Source: Carex sylvatica
Taxonomy: Eukaryota; Streptophyta; Magnoliopsida; Poales; Cyperaceae
Length of the DNA: 21,182 nucleotides
Reading direction: 5' to 3'
Assembly (NCBI GenBank): GCA_964058845.1
Contig: CAXKVR010000309.1
Location: 1 to 21,182, forward strand
Shown: positions 1 to 9,649 of the stretch, piece after piece
Layout of the letters: the number at the start of each line of letters is the position of its first letter
Position numbering within the stretch: position 1 is the first letter of the stretch
Translations under genes and position numbers: made by a program
The notes under the pieces: generated by a model
Told to the model about the DNA's origin: nothing
What the model saw: the letters and a program-made list of their open reading frames with translations, nothing else
Databases searched by the model: none

Positions 1-1927
1 TATCACCATCTGATATGTCATCGATATTGTCTGGAAGATCGGCCGCCCTCAACATACTTTGCAATTTAGCATCCATACCGTTGTCTCTGAGAAGGCCACA
101 ACTTGCTTTGAGAAATTTTTTTCCTATTTTCTTGAGTGCTCTTGATTTCGTCAATCCTATAGCTGCTGATATTATTTTTATTCCTCGTAATGACTATAAA
201 ATAAAAAAAGTTGTAAATTCACTGAAAAAATAATATCATCTTATAAATATTTCTAATTTATAAAACTTACATCACGTGTCAATTTTGGGGCACCGGGAAT
301 GTACCCTACTTCACCAGTCTCATCTCTGTATTCTGGAACGGGATCGTCAAGACCCTCTATGCACTGTCTTCCTAAGAATATATTGAACATGCCATTATTC
401 TGGAACCAACTTCGATATGGCAATATGTCGTAGTGACTCCAATATCCGGTTGCAACAACTAAGTGGTTTTCTGGATTAGATGTCTCGTTTACGTAATTCT
501 GATGCACATTAGACCAATTTACTAATCCCACATTGGAACTGTGAACAAATTTATGCAACCGGCGTACCTCATCCTCGGGGAGCGGCAGTGGTGGCGGGAT
601 GGGCTGTGCATACCCGAACTGCCGCATCACACGATCTGGGTAATAATGCTCAATTATCCAAAAGTGCACAAGTGGTACACGAGCTAGCCATACATCCCTT
701 TCGTTAATAACTCGTGATGGCAGCTTACACGGTATCTCATTTAACATCGCATTGTAAGGCTCCCATTTTACCATGTAATCTTCGAGCTTCTGTAGTTGAT
801 TGCGGAAGTAACTAACTCCACTCCGATTGTGACCTTGGTGATAATCATGGAGACAACACCACTTATCTCCGAATGCTGGACACTCTTCTTGATTTGGCAT
901 GCCCCAATCTGGACTCCAATCATGTAAGGGACGAGGACAACCGGTCGGTAAATGAGACCAACACCAATGTTGTAGAAGCACGGTTGATCCTGACATACAC
1001 TTTGTTTTACGCTGAACCGCAACACAAAGGCTCCTGTAGAGATAAGCTAGAACAGCCCCACCCCAGTTGTACTGTTCCGGAGAATCAAGATTTGCTAGAA
1101 ATTGTAAGTACATTGCCGGAACCGAATCTCCCGATGAATCGGCAAAAAAGATAGACCCGAACAAATCGAGTACATACGCCCTTGTGTACTGACGTACCTG
1201 CTCCTCTGTAGGTTCACCCTTTTGAGTGTTTAGCATTGCAGCAAATCGATTATGCAACTCCTTCAAATTTATAGCATACCCAGAAGTTGTTCGAACCTCT
1301 GCCGCATCGTTTGACCCCGATCTCTTCTTCTTTTTAAGCACCGCACTTGCGGTCCCATTTCCAAGAAGCTGATCCACTAAGATAGACCAAGTACGGTCTG
1401 AAGGACCCGTCACCGGTAATCCTATGATCGGCAGTTCCCAGAGACAAGAAACATCCTGTAGCGTTATTGTCATCTCTCCCACGGGAAGATGAAAACTGTG
1501 GGTCTCTGGTCTCCATCGCTCCACGAGACCAGCGAGGAGTGCTGGATCAATTTTTATGTGATCCATTTGAGAAACCTGATACAAACCGAGTCTAAGCAAG
1601 AATGGTTTGCAAAGGTCATTGTAAGCAATCCTAGTCCAGACATTTCGAGGTTCCACTCATATATCTCTGTAATCCTGTCAATGTTATATAAATTGATTAA
1701 AATAAAATATTGTAATTCAAATATGTATATAATATTTTATAAAAAAATATATTATATGATTAATGGAGTAACTTACATTGTCATAGATTCGTGAGACCTT
1801 ATGTTGGTCATGCGGCATCCATAATAAATTGCTAAAATTACTTGCTGACCATGCTGGATCAAAACCAACATCATCATATGCAGCTGCAGCATCTGAAGTG
1901 TCACACGGATTACGACTGCTTGACATT
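1..1927 (-). pseudogene. Plant mobile domain (PMD, MAIN/MAIL1-like) protein, 3' end cut by window edge, in-frame TGA
   Basis: Three coding exons are visible on the minus strand: 1927-1777 (ATG at 1926), 1674-271 and 193 to beyond base 1. The first donor is AAT|gtaagt and the second GAT|gtaagt; the last exon opens after ttttatag. The core of the middle exon carries the PMD signature LVERWRPETHSFHLPVGE followed by ITLQDV and LPVTG. The first exon has the usual acidic lead-in (FDPAW...LLWMPHDQH). The last exon is basic (SRALKKIGKKFLK) and then acidic. PMD proteins occur in host genes of the Arabidopsis MAIN/MAIL1 type (silencing and genome stability) and as cargo of Ty3 and MULE elements; which of these this copy is cannot be told. 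The only frame-compatible acceptor (exon start 1674) reads five codons into TGA at 1659-1657, then resumes perfect PMD homology. I therefore call it a probable pseudogene or a null allele. Translation restarting at the ATG at 1566 would lose the N-terminus. Confidence 0.8.
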
Positions 1928-2775
1928 CTACATGCATAACGTTTTGAAAGAATTAATAACAATCTAAATTTACTAACCATTCACATTATTAAATAAATTA
2001 CTAAATTAAGCAAATACCTATGAATTATAAAACACACATGAACATGAATAGATAAATTAAGAAATAGATAAAATAAGAGATTAATAAATTATCTAATTTA
2101 TCACTTCTTGCAAAATACACTTAACAAACTAATAAAATTAAATCTAGTTAATTCAATTCATTTTCATAATAAATTAAAAAAAATAAGTACCTACATTACC
2201 TAAATTACTTGCATTACTAAAAATCCAAAATGAATGAACTATGAACTTTATGCTAAAATATTCTCAAAATAATATTACGAATTATTCATATCTAATAAAT
2301 TGCAACTAATCTCAACAATAATTAAAATAATACTATCAACTCTCTCAATTATATGCTATGGACTAATTTAAATAAATAAATTAAACGAAATTAATTTTAT
2401 CATATCAAATGGTCTAAAAAAAAATTAATTATTCTAAACTCTAATTTATCAATTCTTTTAATTTACAATTAACAAACTAATAAAATTCACTATAATTAGA
2501 TAACAAATTAAATTGAAACTTATTATTAATTAATTTCTATACTAATTTATTTTAATTTTATATAAATAAAAAAATTACCTTGAAAAAAAATGAGAGAAGT
2601 CGGCAGAGGAGAGAGAGATCCGGACGGGCTACTGTAATCCGTTCTAGCACCGACACCGTTTTTCCTTTTTTCTTTCGGAGGGGGTAGATAGCGTAGATAG
2701 CGTAGACAGCGAAATATTTCGCAGACAGAGAGAGACAGAGAAGGCAGACAGAGAGAGAGAGTTTGGCAGGGAGTG
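1928..2775 (-). other. Probable 5' UTR exon and 5' UTR intron of the PMD gene
   Basis: On the minus strand a pyrimidine- and CT-rich leader (about 2775-2579) ends in caag|gtaatt, with the donor at 2578. It could splice to gcatgtag|A directly before the ATG at 1926, leaving an AT-rich intron of 651 bp. Purine/pyrimidine microsatellite leaders and long 5' UTR introns are common in plant genes. This is inferred from splice signals and composition alone. Confidence 0.4.
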
Positions 2776-2793
2776 ATGTAAGAAGAAGGGTAT

Positions 2794-3117
2794 GGGACGG
2801 GTTGGATTATCCCGTCCCTGTTTTTTTTTTCTTTTTTTTTCATTTCCGGGACGGGTCCACCCTTCCCGTCCCGTTTTTTTTTTTTTTTAAATTTTTTTTT
2901 TCGTTTTTTTCATTTGCGGGACGGGTCCACCCTTCCCGTCCCGGTTTATTTATTTTTTATTTTTTTATTTTTTTCTTGCGGGACGGGTCCTCCCTTCCCG
3001 ACCAGGTTTTTTTTTTTTTTTTTTTAAGCTTGATTAAGATTAAACCAGGGTTATGCAAATACATTTTGGGACGGGTTAATCTGTCCCGTCCCATGGGACG
3101 GGTTAACTCATCCCATT
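2794..3117. repeat. Six GC-rich palindromes (GGGACGGG...CCCGTCCC) in poly-T
   Basis: The 8-mer GGGACGGG starts at 2794, 2848, 2918, 2980, 3068 and 3095. In four cases it is followed after 9-10 bases by its exact reverse complement CCCGTCCC (2811, 2865, 2935, 3085). In the fourth and sixth units the right arm has decayed (cccgacca, cccatt). T-rich spacers make the spacing 54, 70, 62, 88 and 27 bp. Each unit can fold into a short stable hairpin. The long plus-strand reading frame across this tract (2763-3176) is only translated repeat. Confidence 0.85.
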
Positions 3118-3945
3118 CTACTTATATTTTAAAAAAAAAAAAATCAGTATCGTATTCCGATATTTTATTTATTTAATTTCTATTATTAAAAAAATCGGTA
3201 CAAGGTTGTGCTACTTTTTGTTTCAGAGTGTGTGCTTTTCTTTTCTTTTTTCTTTTTTTTTTAGAGCGACCAATATAAAACACTTTATGCAAAACCCTCC
3301 GAAAATAATATGTGCAACTTTATTATGTTATACATTGAAATTTAAATATTTTGTTGAACATTGATAGTTGAATCAAAACAAATATTTTTTTTGTCCTTTG
3401 ATTGGAAGAAACAAAAAGAAAAAGACTTAAACCGACATTATCTATATTATATTAAACTATGTTTTTTTTGTAGTTAATTTTTTTTCGGGTAGCACCTAGA
3501 AACCTTTCTAGTTGAATGTTCATAAATTATAATTGTGTGCATATTAAACTTATCTTCTTTCTCTCATCTCTTTTTTGTTGTTTGTCTTGTTTTGTTCAAA
3601 TTTGTAAAGAAAAAAAATATATTATAAATACTAATGATGAATGGTGATTAAGATGCGGCATAAAATAAAATAATTTTGTTATTTTTTACTTTGGAGGGAC
3701 TGGCTTGTAAATTTACATCTATCTCTTTGTCTGTTCTTTCGTATTGGATATTTTTCTGCAACCCTTTATTGAAGCAGCGCTTCAATAGATTAACATAAAA
3801 AAAATATGGACTGATCTTAATGCAACTCAAATTGTTTTTAGATATTTTTATGATATTTTTTTAATTATATATATTAAAATTTAATTGTATTTTTTATTTT
3901 TATTTTTTATTTTTGAAGTCTAATAATTGTATCTCAAACAAAATT
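3118..3945. other. AT-rich intergenic stretch, nothing recognised
   Basis: It holds homopolymer A and T runs and no open frame with recognisable protein similarity. No tRNA-like boxes or inverted repeats stand out. It separates the palindrome tract from the left end of the MULE. Confidence 0.6.
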
Positions 3946-4115
3946 TCCGAGTGCATCTCTCAAGTAGTTTAACAGAAAAAACTTCCAACGTTATCTAACT
4001 TTCATTTCCAACGCTAATATCCAAATATTTAAAACTATGTTTATAACATTTTACAATGCTACTCGCAAGCATTTAAAGCTTTATCTGTAAGTATTAAAAT
4101 TATAAATCTGTATAG
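3946..4115 (+). repeat. MULE left TIR, outer segment
   Basis: It is the inverted match of 8587 back to about 8425. Shared blocks include gtgcatctc, aagtagtttaaca, tctaactttcatt, atgtttataacatttta and ttgctactc-like motifs. The nested fold-back element interrupts it at about 4116; the arm resumes at about 4855 (aggcaatttata). Confidence 0.85.
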
Positions 4116-4854
4116 TTTGAACTCCTAACTACTTTTGTTTTCAAGCCAAAAACAGAAAGATTATTTTCACCCACTTTTTTTATTTGTTCTCTAATCATTC
4201 TCATCCATTTTCTCGACGATCCGTGATGAATTTTGCGAATTTAAAAAGAAGAACGTATTTTATCTGATTTTCTCTTTTAAATGAGATCTATGAAGAATAA
4301 CTTTCGAGTTATATTTATATCGTAATTTTTTTTACTACTTTAAATCTTTTTAACTTTCAGTTTTTTTTTTTAATTTTGCTTCAAAATAATTTAAACCTCT
4401 GTTTACAAGCATATAAACCTCATTAATAACACTTTAAATTTCTAGAATAAAACATATAAACCTCATGTATAAATAATTTAAACCTCAACAATAACACTTC
4501 AAAGCATATAAACCTCAACAATAACACTGCATTTACAAAGCATATAAACCTCATGCACAAAGCCTTGAAAATTTTAATAGTTGTAGACTGAGATTTAAAA
4601 ACTTAAAAATTTAAAGTGCTCATGAGTTTTACTTAAAAAAAATAAATGACATTAAAATTACTCAAAAATATTTCTTTATGGATCTTATTTGAAAGATAAA
4701 ATCGAATATAAAACGTTCGTATTTTTAGATTCGTAAAATACATCACGGATAATTAGAAAAATAAATTATAATGATCAGAGAAAAAATAAAAAATAGTGGG
4801 TGAAAGAAATATTTCTGTTTTTAGCTTGAAAACAAAAGTAGTTAGAAGTTAAAA
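4116..4854. mobile_element. Nested fold-back (MITE-like) element inside the MULE left TIR
   Basis: About 190 bp at 4116-4310 is the inverted repeat of 4660-4854. Shared blocks include ctaactacttttgttttcaa, aaaaacagaaa, cacccact, atccgtgatg and cgattttatct-like motifs. No coding capacity is seen. The middle holds a TAAACCTC repeat. Comparison with the intact right TIR shows that it inserted between tgtatagttt and aaaggcaattta. A possible 5 bp flank match ttgaa (4117 and 4855) does not fit the arm symmetry, so the TSD and superfamily stay open. Long arms and absence of a gene suit a non-autonomous MULE or fold-back element. Confidence 0.8.
4392..4552 (+). repeat. Degenerate direct repeats with TAAACCTC core
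   Basis: TAAACCTC occurs at 4392, 4414, 4457, 4479, 4509 and 4545. It is mostly preceded by (g)catata and followed by aacaataacact or atgcacaa/atgtata. The spacing is 22-43 bp. It forms the loop region between the arms of the fold-back element. Confidence 0.75.
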
Positions 4855-4999
4855 TTGAAAGGCAATTTATATAGAACACTTTTCAATTTTTACGGAACAA
4901 TTTTTTTAGATTAACCATTTTACCTTTCATTTTACCTAACGCATTGTTTACCTCTTTTGTTGTCTACTTGCTTCTTTTGGCTCTTTCATTTTACACAGC

Positions 5000-5439
5000 A
5001 TTGTTCTTACTAAATTTTTCCTTTCAAGCTGGTGAATCAAGCAAACGGCCCCACAGGTGAGTTTCTCTCTCTCTTTTTTTTTTTTTGAGAAATTAGTTTC
5101 TCTCTCTCCCTCCTCTCTCTCTAGCCCACATAAAGTCTTTTTTCTTTTCTGATTTTAAGTCTATTCTATGTTCTGTTCTCTCACCGTTAGGGCTAAATTC
5201 TATTATATATTTTGGGTGGATAATAAAGAAAAAGTAGATTAAAAAAAAAAATTTCTGCCTAATTGATTTTATATGGCCTAATTAGTAAGACACGCCTACT
5301 TTGCCCTAATCTATCCACGTCTTACTTAATTTTTTATTTTTGATAACCTGTCTATCCACATCTAAGTAGGCCCAATTAATTTGCCTAATTGATTTTTGAT
5401 AACCTGATTTGTTTGATATATTGGTTTTTGATTGAATAG
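5000..5439 (+). other. Probable 5' UTR exon end and 5' UTR intron of the MULE transposase gene
   Basis: A good donor (ccacag|gtgagt, GT at 5057) follows a short GC-richer stretch. An acceptor gattgaatag ends at 5439, directly before the transposase ATG at 5440. Between them lie CT-rich tracts and repeated gcctaattgattttt/tgataacctg motifs (about 5255-5410). The phrase tttcaagctgg just before the donor recurs at 8008, near the right end. The transcript structure is inferred. Confidence 0.4.
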
Positions 5440-7543
5440 ATGGCTGAACAAGAAGATGAAAGGCATCAATTACTCAATTTTAAGTTTGAAACACGTGAAG
5501 AGTTGCTCGAAGGAGTTAGGAAACTTTATTCAACTAGAGGATACGCATTATCCATTTATGTTTCAAGAGTAGAAAAATTTGTGATTTTGAAATGTGATAG
5601 AGGTGGCAACTATCGTGATTCACAAGGTGTACAATTAAGCGAAAGACAAAAAAACAACGAGTTCTTGAAAGATTAATTGTTCTTTTGAAATTAAGGGTAA
5701 AAAGACGGGCGAAGGATTGTGGGTAGTTGAAATTAAAAAATTATCACACAATCATGAAGCATCTGTCGATATCGCTGGCCACCCTTCTTGTCGGCGATTA
5801 TCTGTAAAGGAATTGGAGAGTGTGGACAGTATGTCCCAATCTGGTATACAACCGAGACAAATCATCTCTTCTTTACAACTAGAAAACCTAGGACTGAGAG
5901 CTGTCTCACACACGGTATACAATGCGAAGGCAAAGATCCACAAAGAAAAATTGGGAGGCCGAACGATGATTGAAGTTTTAATTCAAGAATTGGGTCAAGG
6001 CGCGGTTTCATATACGATGTGAAGCATGATACAAGCGGTACTATTACACACCTTTTCCTTATATATCCAATGTCAATTACTATGGTTAAAAACTTCTCGA
6101 GCATTTTTATTATGGATTGTACGTATAAAACAAACAAGCACAAGATGTCACTTTTCAACATCATTGGTGTATCATGCCTCAACAAGACATTTTATACTGG
6201 GTTTGTATTTCTAAAGAATGAAAAGGAGGACGATTTCTTGTGGGCACTGAGTAAGTTCAAAAAAGTGCTTGACAAAGAGAACCAACCTTTCATTATTATG
6301 TCAGATAGGTGTCGAGCATTCATAAATGCAGTAAATGTTATCTTTCTGACTATCGCCCATCTTCTTTGCGTGTGGCATATAGAGAAAAATATATTAACAA
6401 ATTGCCGAAAGAATTTTGATACCAAAGAAGCATTCAATATCTTTTTATCTATGTGGACGAGCACGGTGATTTATTCTTCAACGGAAACAGAATTTCAAAA
6501 AAACTGGTTGGAACTTCAGTTCCTTTATTCGGCGAAGAAAACTACGTTAGAGTACATATCGAAGGTAATAATGAAGTATTTTACACACCTTTAAAAAATA
6601 ATGTATTTTACATAAGTGCAATAATGAAGTATTATTTTGTAGGAATTGATACCGGTGAAAGAAAAAATCGTTGCTGCATGGACGGACAAGCACTTGCACC
6701 TGGAAAATCATGCATCTTCTAGAATCGAAGGGGCACATGCGAAACTGAAACAATACCTACAAGTTTCAACGGGAGATTTTCAAAAGTTACAAAATAACCT
6801 CATTAAAAATTGAAGCTATTACATGAACTCATTAAGTTATTACATGAATCCACAGATAAAAAATTTGATATGCCTTGCAATTGAAAAAGACTACAACGAG
6901 ACTACAATATTACTTACAAGTGAAAAGATCAGTGTTTTGCATAAGTGCAGAGATGTTCCATTGTTTAAAGAACTGTTATCACGTCTCTAAGCACGCTTTG
7001 ATAAAGTTGTACAACTAGTACGAAAAGATCATTTTTGGAACAATGGATCCCGTATGCACTGGTAATTTCGAGACTTCTATGGGTCTTCCATGCGCCCATA
7101 GAATGTTTTGCTGGATAGGTACGCATATACCGTTGGAGTTAATTCATCGACAGTGGCGGATCGATATAACACTTCCGCAAATCTCAGCAATCAACTCGAC
7201 TAATGTCACTGACGACAGACTTGCGAGCTTAATTAGTGAGTTGCAGTCCAAATGTTACGTATGGCCTCTTCAGAAAAAAGAGGCTACTATAAGAACTATT
7301 GCTAAGCTTCTAGATCATTTTGAGATGCTCGTCGAACCAGAAGTTCCACGCTCAAAAGGCGGGCTTCAACGAAAAAAAAGAAGAGAGTAGCATGTTCTAC
7401 CAGACGAGACCCTTCTCAATTTGAATATGTTGAGTCGTTAAGGCAGTAGTCAAGCAGTCATGCGGTACATGGAAGAGAAGTCCCTTGCCCGTCAACAAAT
7501 GATTTCAATGAATTTTCTGATTATGTGTATGATTTAAACTGCC
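5440..7543 (+). pseudogene. MULE transposase (FAR1-like N-terminus, MULE catalytic domain, SWIM zinc finger), broken
   Basis: Pieces of one protein lie in order in different frames. 5440-5650 is the FAR1/WRKY-GCM1-like DNA-binding start (FETREELLEGVRKLY...KCDRGGNY). 5690-6000 continues it (LWVVEIKKLSHNHEAS), ending IQELG. 6000-6564 has the DDE region of MULE transposases (DCTYKTNKHKMSLFNIIGV, IIMSDRCRAFINAV, LLCVWHIEKNI). 6643-6811 follows a spliceable intron (AAWTDKHLH, HAKLKQYL). 6989-7378 holds the SWIM finger (DPVC...GLPCAH). 7370-7543 is a C-terminal tail (DPSQFEYVESL...DYVYDLN). Breaks: a shift at the A-run near 5650, TGA at about 5668, a shift near 6003, stops near 6811 and 6988, a TAG near 7015, a shift in the A-run near 7372, and TAG near 7448. 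The family moves DNA by recognising its TIRs; this copy cannot make an intact enzyme. Confidence 0.88.
6565..6642 (+). other. 78 bp phase-0 intron in the MULE transposase pseudogene
   Basis: GAAG|gtaata at 6565 and ttttgtag|GAA at 6642 join codons AAG and GAA in the same frame. The junction restores continuous MULE homology (EYISK then ELIPVKEKI...AAWTDKHLH). A 14 bp direct repeat, aataatgaagtatt, sits at 6567-6580 and 6620-6633, near each splice site. Confidence 0.7.
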
Positions 7544-8344
7544 TTAGACTTTGCTATTATTGTCTTTTTGTTGAGCTTGTTTACAATATTGTGATTTGTT
7601 GTAACCCTGGAGAGTTATATTTTACATATTTCAAACTAAGATAATTCTGGCAGCAAGGTAATTTTTAAATTTATCCTAGATAAAAATATTCTTATGGTGG
7701 TGTTGTTGTTTCCGTTACAATTATTTATTTTTTGAGCTAATTTTTTGAAATAAAAATATTGTAATTTGTTGTAACTCCTTCAATCTATCAATCTATTGCT
7801 GTTTACCACATATAAGGAGGAGGGGAATTTTGGATTTTTTTTTTTGAAGGAATTAATTGTGCAAGTTTACTGGTCAAAATCTCGGTCTTAAAAAATTTGA
7901 GATATTTCTAGTTTTGCAGGCATATGAATGCATTTTAATATCATGGTATAGGAATATCAATGAAACTAGTTAATAGCCTTTGAACATTTCAAAGTTAAAT
8001 TGTTACTTTCAAGCTGGAAGAATCCCAGCGCCAGCTCATGGATTTCTCTGCCGCTGAGGCCCGTCTCATGGAATTACTCGGTAAAATTTCACAGGTATTG
8101 GTAATAGAAAATGATTATAAATACAATACCATAATGTTAGTTTATCAATTTCACAATTCATGCATGTGCTTTTATACTCCTTGTACTAAGATTAGTGTAA
8201 TAATTACTTTTGAATTTGCTGGTAAGAAGAAAGGGTTGTCAGATGTTTAGAAGAGAAAGTTACAGGGAGACCCCCATTTGTTTCTGTTTTACGGAATTAG
8301 GAAGAGGCAGGTTAGGTGAGGAGTCTTTATTTTAAAAGTAGAGC
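7544..8344 (+). other. MULE interior 3' of the transposase, with one possible exon fragment
   Basis: Mostly AT-rich sequence without coding signal. One GC-richer patch, 8013-8095, reads as a short charged helix (LEESQRQL, then AAEARLMELL). It sits between an acceptor-like ctttcaag and a donor-like CACAG|gtattg. It could be the last exon of the transposase transcript or a captured host exon. I do not recognise its source. Confidence 0.35.
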
Positions 8345-8587
8345 TTTTAGGTATTAAATGAAGGGTAAAATGGTCCGTTCAAAAAAAGTGTTCGGTATAA
8401 ATTGCCTCCCATTAAAACTATACAAATTTAGAATTTTAATGATTTCAGACATAGATTTATATGCTTGTGAGTAGCAATATAAAATGTTATAAACATAATT
8501 TTAAATGCTTAGATATTAGTACTGAAAATGAAAGTTAGACAAAATTAGAAGGTTTTTTTGTTAAACTACTTGGGAGATGCACTCGGA
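8345..8587 (-). repeat. MULE right TIR, uninterrupted
   Basis: This is the reverse complement of the left arm and has no insertion at the point homologous to 4116/4855. It reads tatagttttaatgggaggc in the TIR direction and so preserves the pre-insertion state of the left arm. Similarity fades inward near 8345 (atttaccct-like motif). Confidence 0.85.
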
Positions 8588-9229
8588 TATGATAGCTCAG
8601 GGTACCAAAATATTTCTTTCTATTTTTATATTGTTTAGCTTTCTCATGAAATATCAAATATATATGCTAGTAGACATGAGTTTATACATAGAAAAATAGA
8701 TAAATTAAATAAAAAATACATTTTACTTTCGAGTTCTAACATTAAAAAGTCCCAAATATAATTTTTGTTTCACATTCGAACTCAGCAAATCCTTCCAATT
8801 ATGATCATCTAGAGTTAACAACCGGATTTTAAACCACAAATCTGAAACCGAGCTTCTTTTTCTCTACTTTATCGAAGATTGATTGAGAAAAGAAAAGCAC
8901 GGAAAAAGCCTTTGCTATTCGGCAAAATCCCATCCACCACTAGTTGTAGGTACGTAACCAACCGTATCAATGATATAATATAGCATTTCTTTTATGCGTC
9001 TGAAGAAGGGTGCCTCTAACAAAGGAAATTTTTGTAAGGGGGGGAGGAAATTAAAAGGTAAGGTAGAAAAAGAAGGTGTGAATTTAGAATAATAATTTTA
9101 GTACCTACACCTCTGTTTTTATACTGTATCTACATATTTTTTTAATTCAGTCAATCTTCTAATTTGATCATCCTAATTAACGACTTTTTAAAATAGACTC
9201 TCTCTCTCTCTTTCCCCACCTCCATTAGC
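8588..9229. other. AT-rich intergenic stretch, no gene seen
   Basis: No sustained reading frame or repeat family is recognised. A CT microsatellite (about 9198-9213) marks its right end and leads into the GC-rich patch. Confidence 0.5.
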
Positions 9230-9372
9230 GATATAAATCGGCTCCCAATCTGATCCGCTAGCAGAGAAAATAAAAAATTCTCAGATCGTGTCGACGGCCT
9301 CTGCAACCCGAATCACCTCTACCTCACCAGCCTTCGTCTGCGCGTCCCCTGCGTGCTTCCTCTACTCGCCAC
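9230..9372. other. GC-rich orphan patch, possible gene fragment
   Basis: The stretch from about 9280 (cagatcgtgtcgacggcctc) to 9372 is C-rich and well over half G+C by eye, against roughly 30% around it. It follows a TATA-like gatataaatcgg and a CT tract, as in a plant promoter plus 5' exon. Translations do not give a recognisable protein, and no downstream exon follows. It may be a relict 5' exon or a captured fragment. Confidence 0.35.
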
Positions 9373-9649
9373 CTCTTTTTGACATTATAGGCATTAATAC
9401 TTTATTATATTTATGTTAATACTTGATTGGATATATATATCTACATTACTTATAACATATATTAATACTTTCTATCTGTAATATATAAAATGTTGAACTG
9501 ATAAATAATTTTTATTTTATTGTTCAATATCAGAATGGATATTGATCTAAATATGTATTTTTGATATAATTTATGTATACAAGATAAATAATTTTCATTT
9601 TATGATAACTATATAGTTATAAACACTTTTTGAGATTGCTGTAAGCACA

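Larger units (their letters stand above)
3946..8587 (+). mobile_element. Mutator-like DNA transposon (MULE) with long TIRs, inactive
   Basis: The sequence starting TCCGAGTGCATC at 3946 recurs in reverse complement at the right, ending at 8587. The arms match for about 185 bp without interruption, at roughly four bases in five by eye. After a nested insertion the left arm resumes at 4855-4950, matching 8345-8440. Between the arms lies a degenerate MULE transposase gene on the plus strand. The element is about 4.6 kb, or about 3.9 kb without the nested insertion. MULEs normally make 9-11 bp TSDs. The flanks (left ...caaacaaaatt, right tatgatagctc...) do not match, so the TSD has decayed or the true ends differ by a few bases. 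TIR divergence and transposase decay agree that this is an old copy. Confidence 0.8.

Noticed and set aside
873..1154. Plus-strand frame inside the PMD exon
   Set aside because: It is a shadow of the minus-strand PMD coding sequence.
2763..3176. 137-codon plus-strand frame rich in Phe
   Set aside because: It is a translation of T-runs and the GGGACGGG palindromes, with no protein-like sequence.
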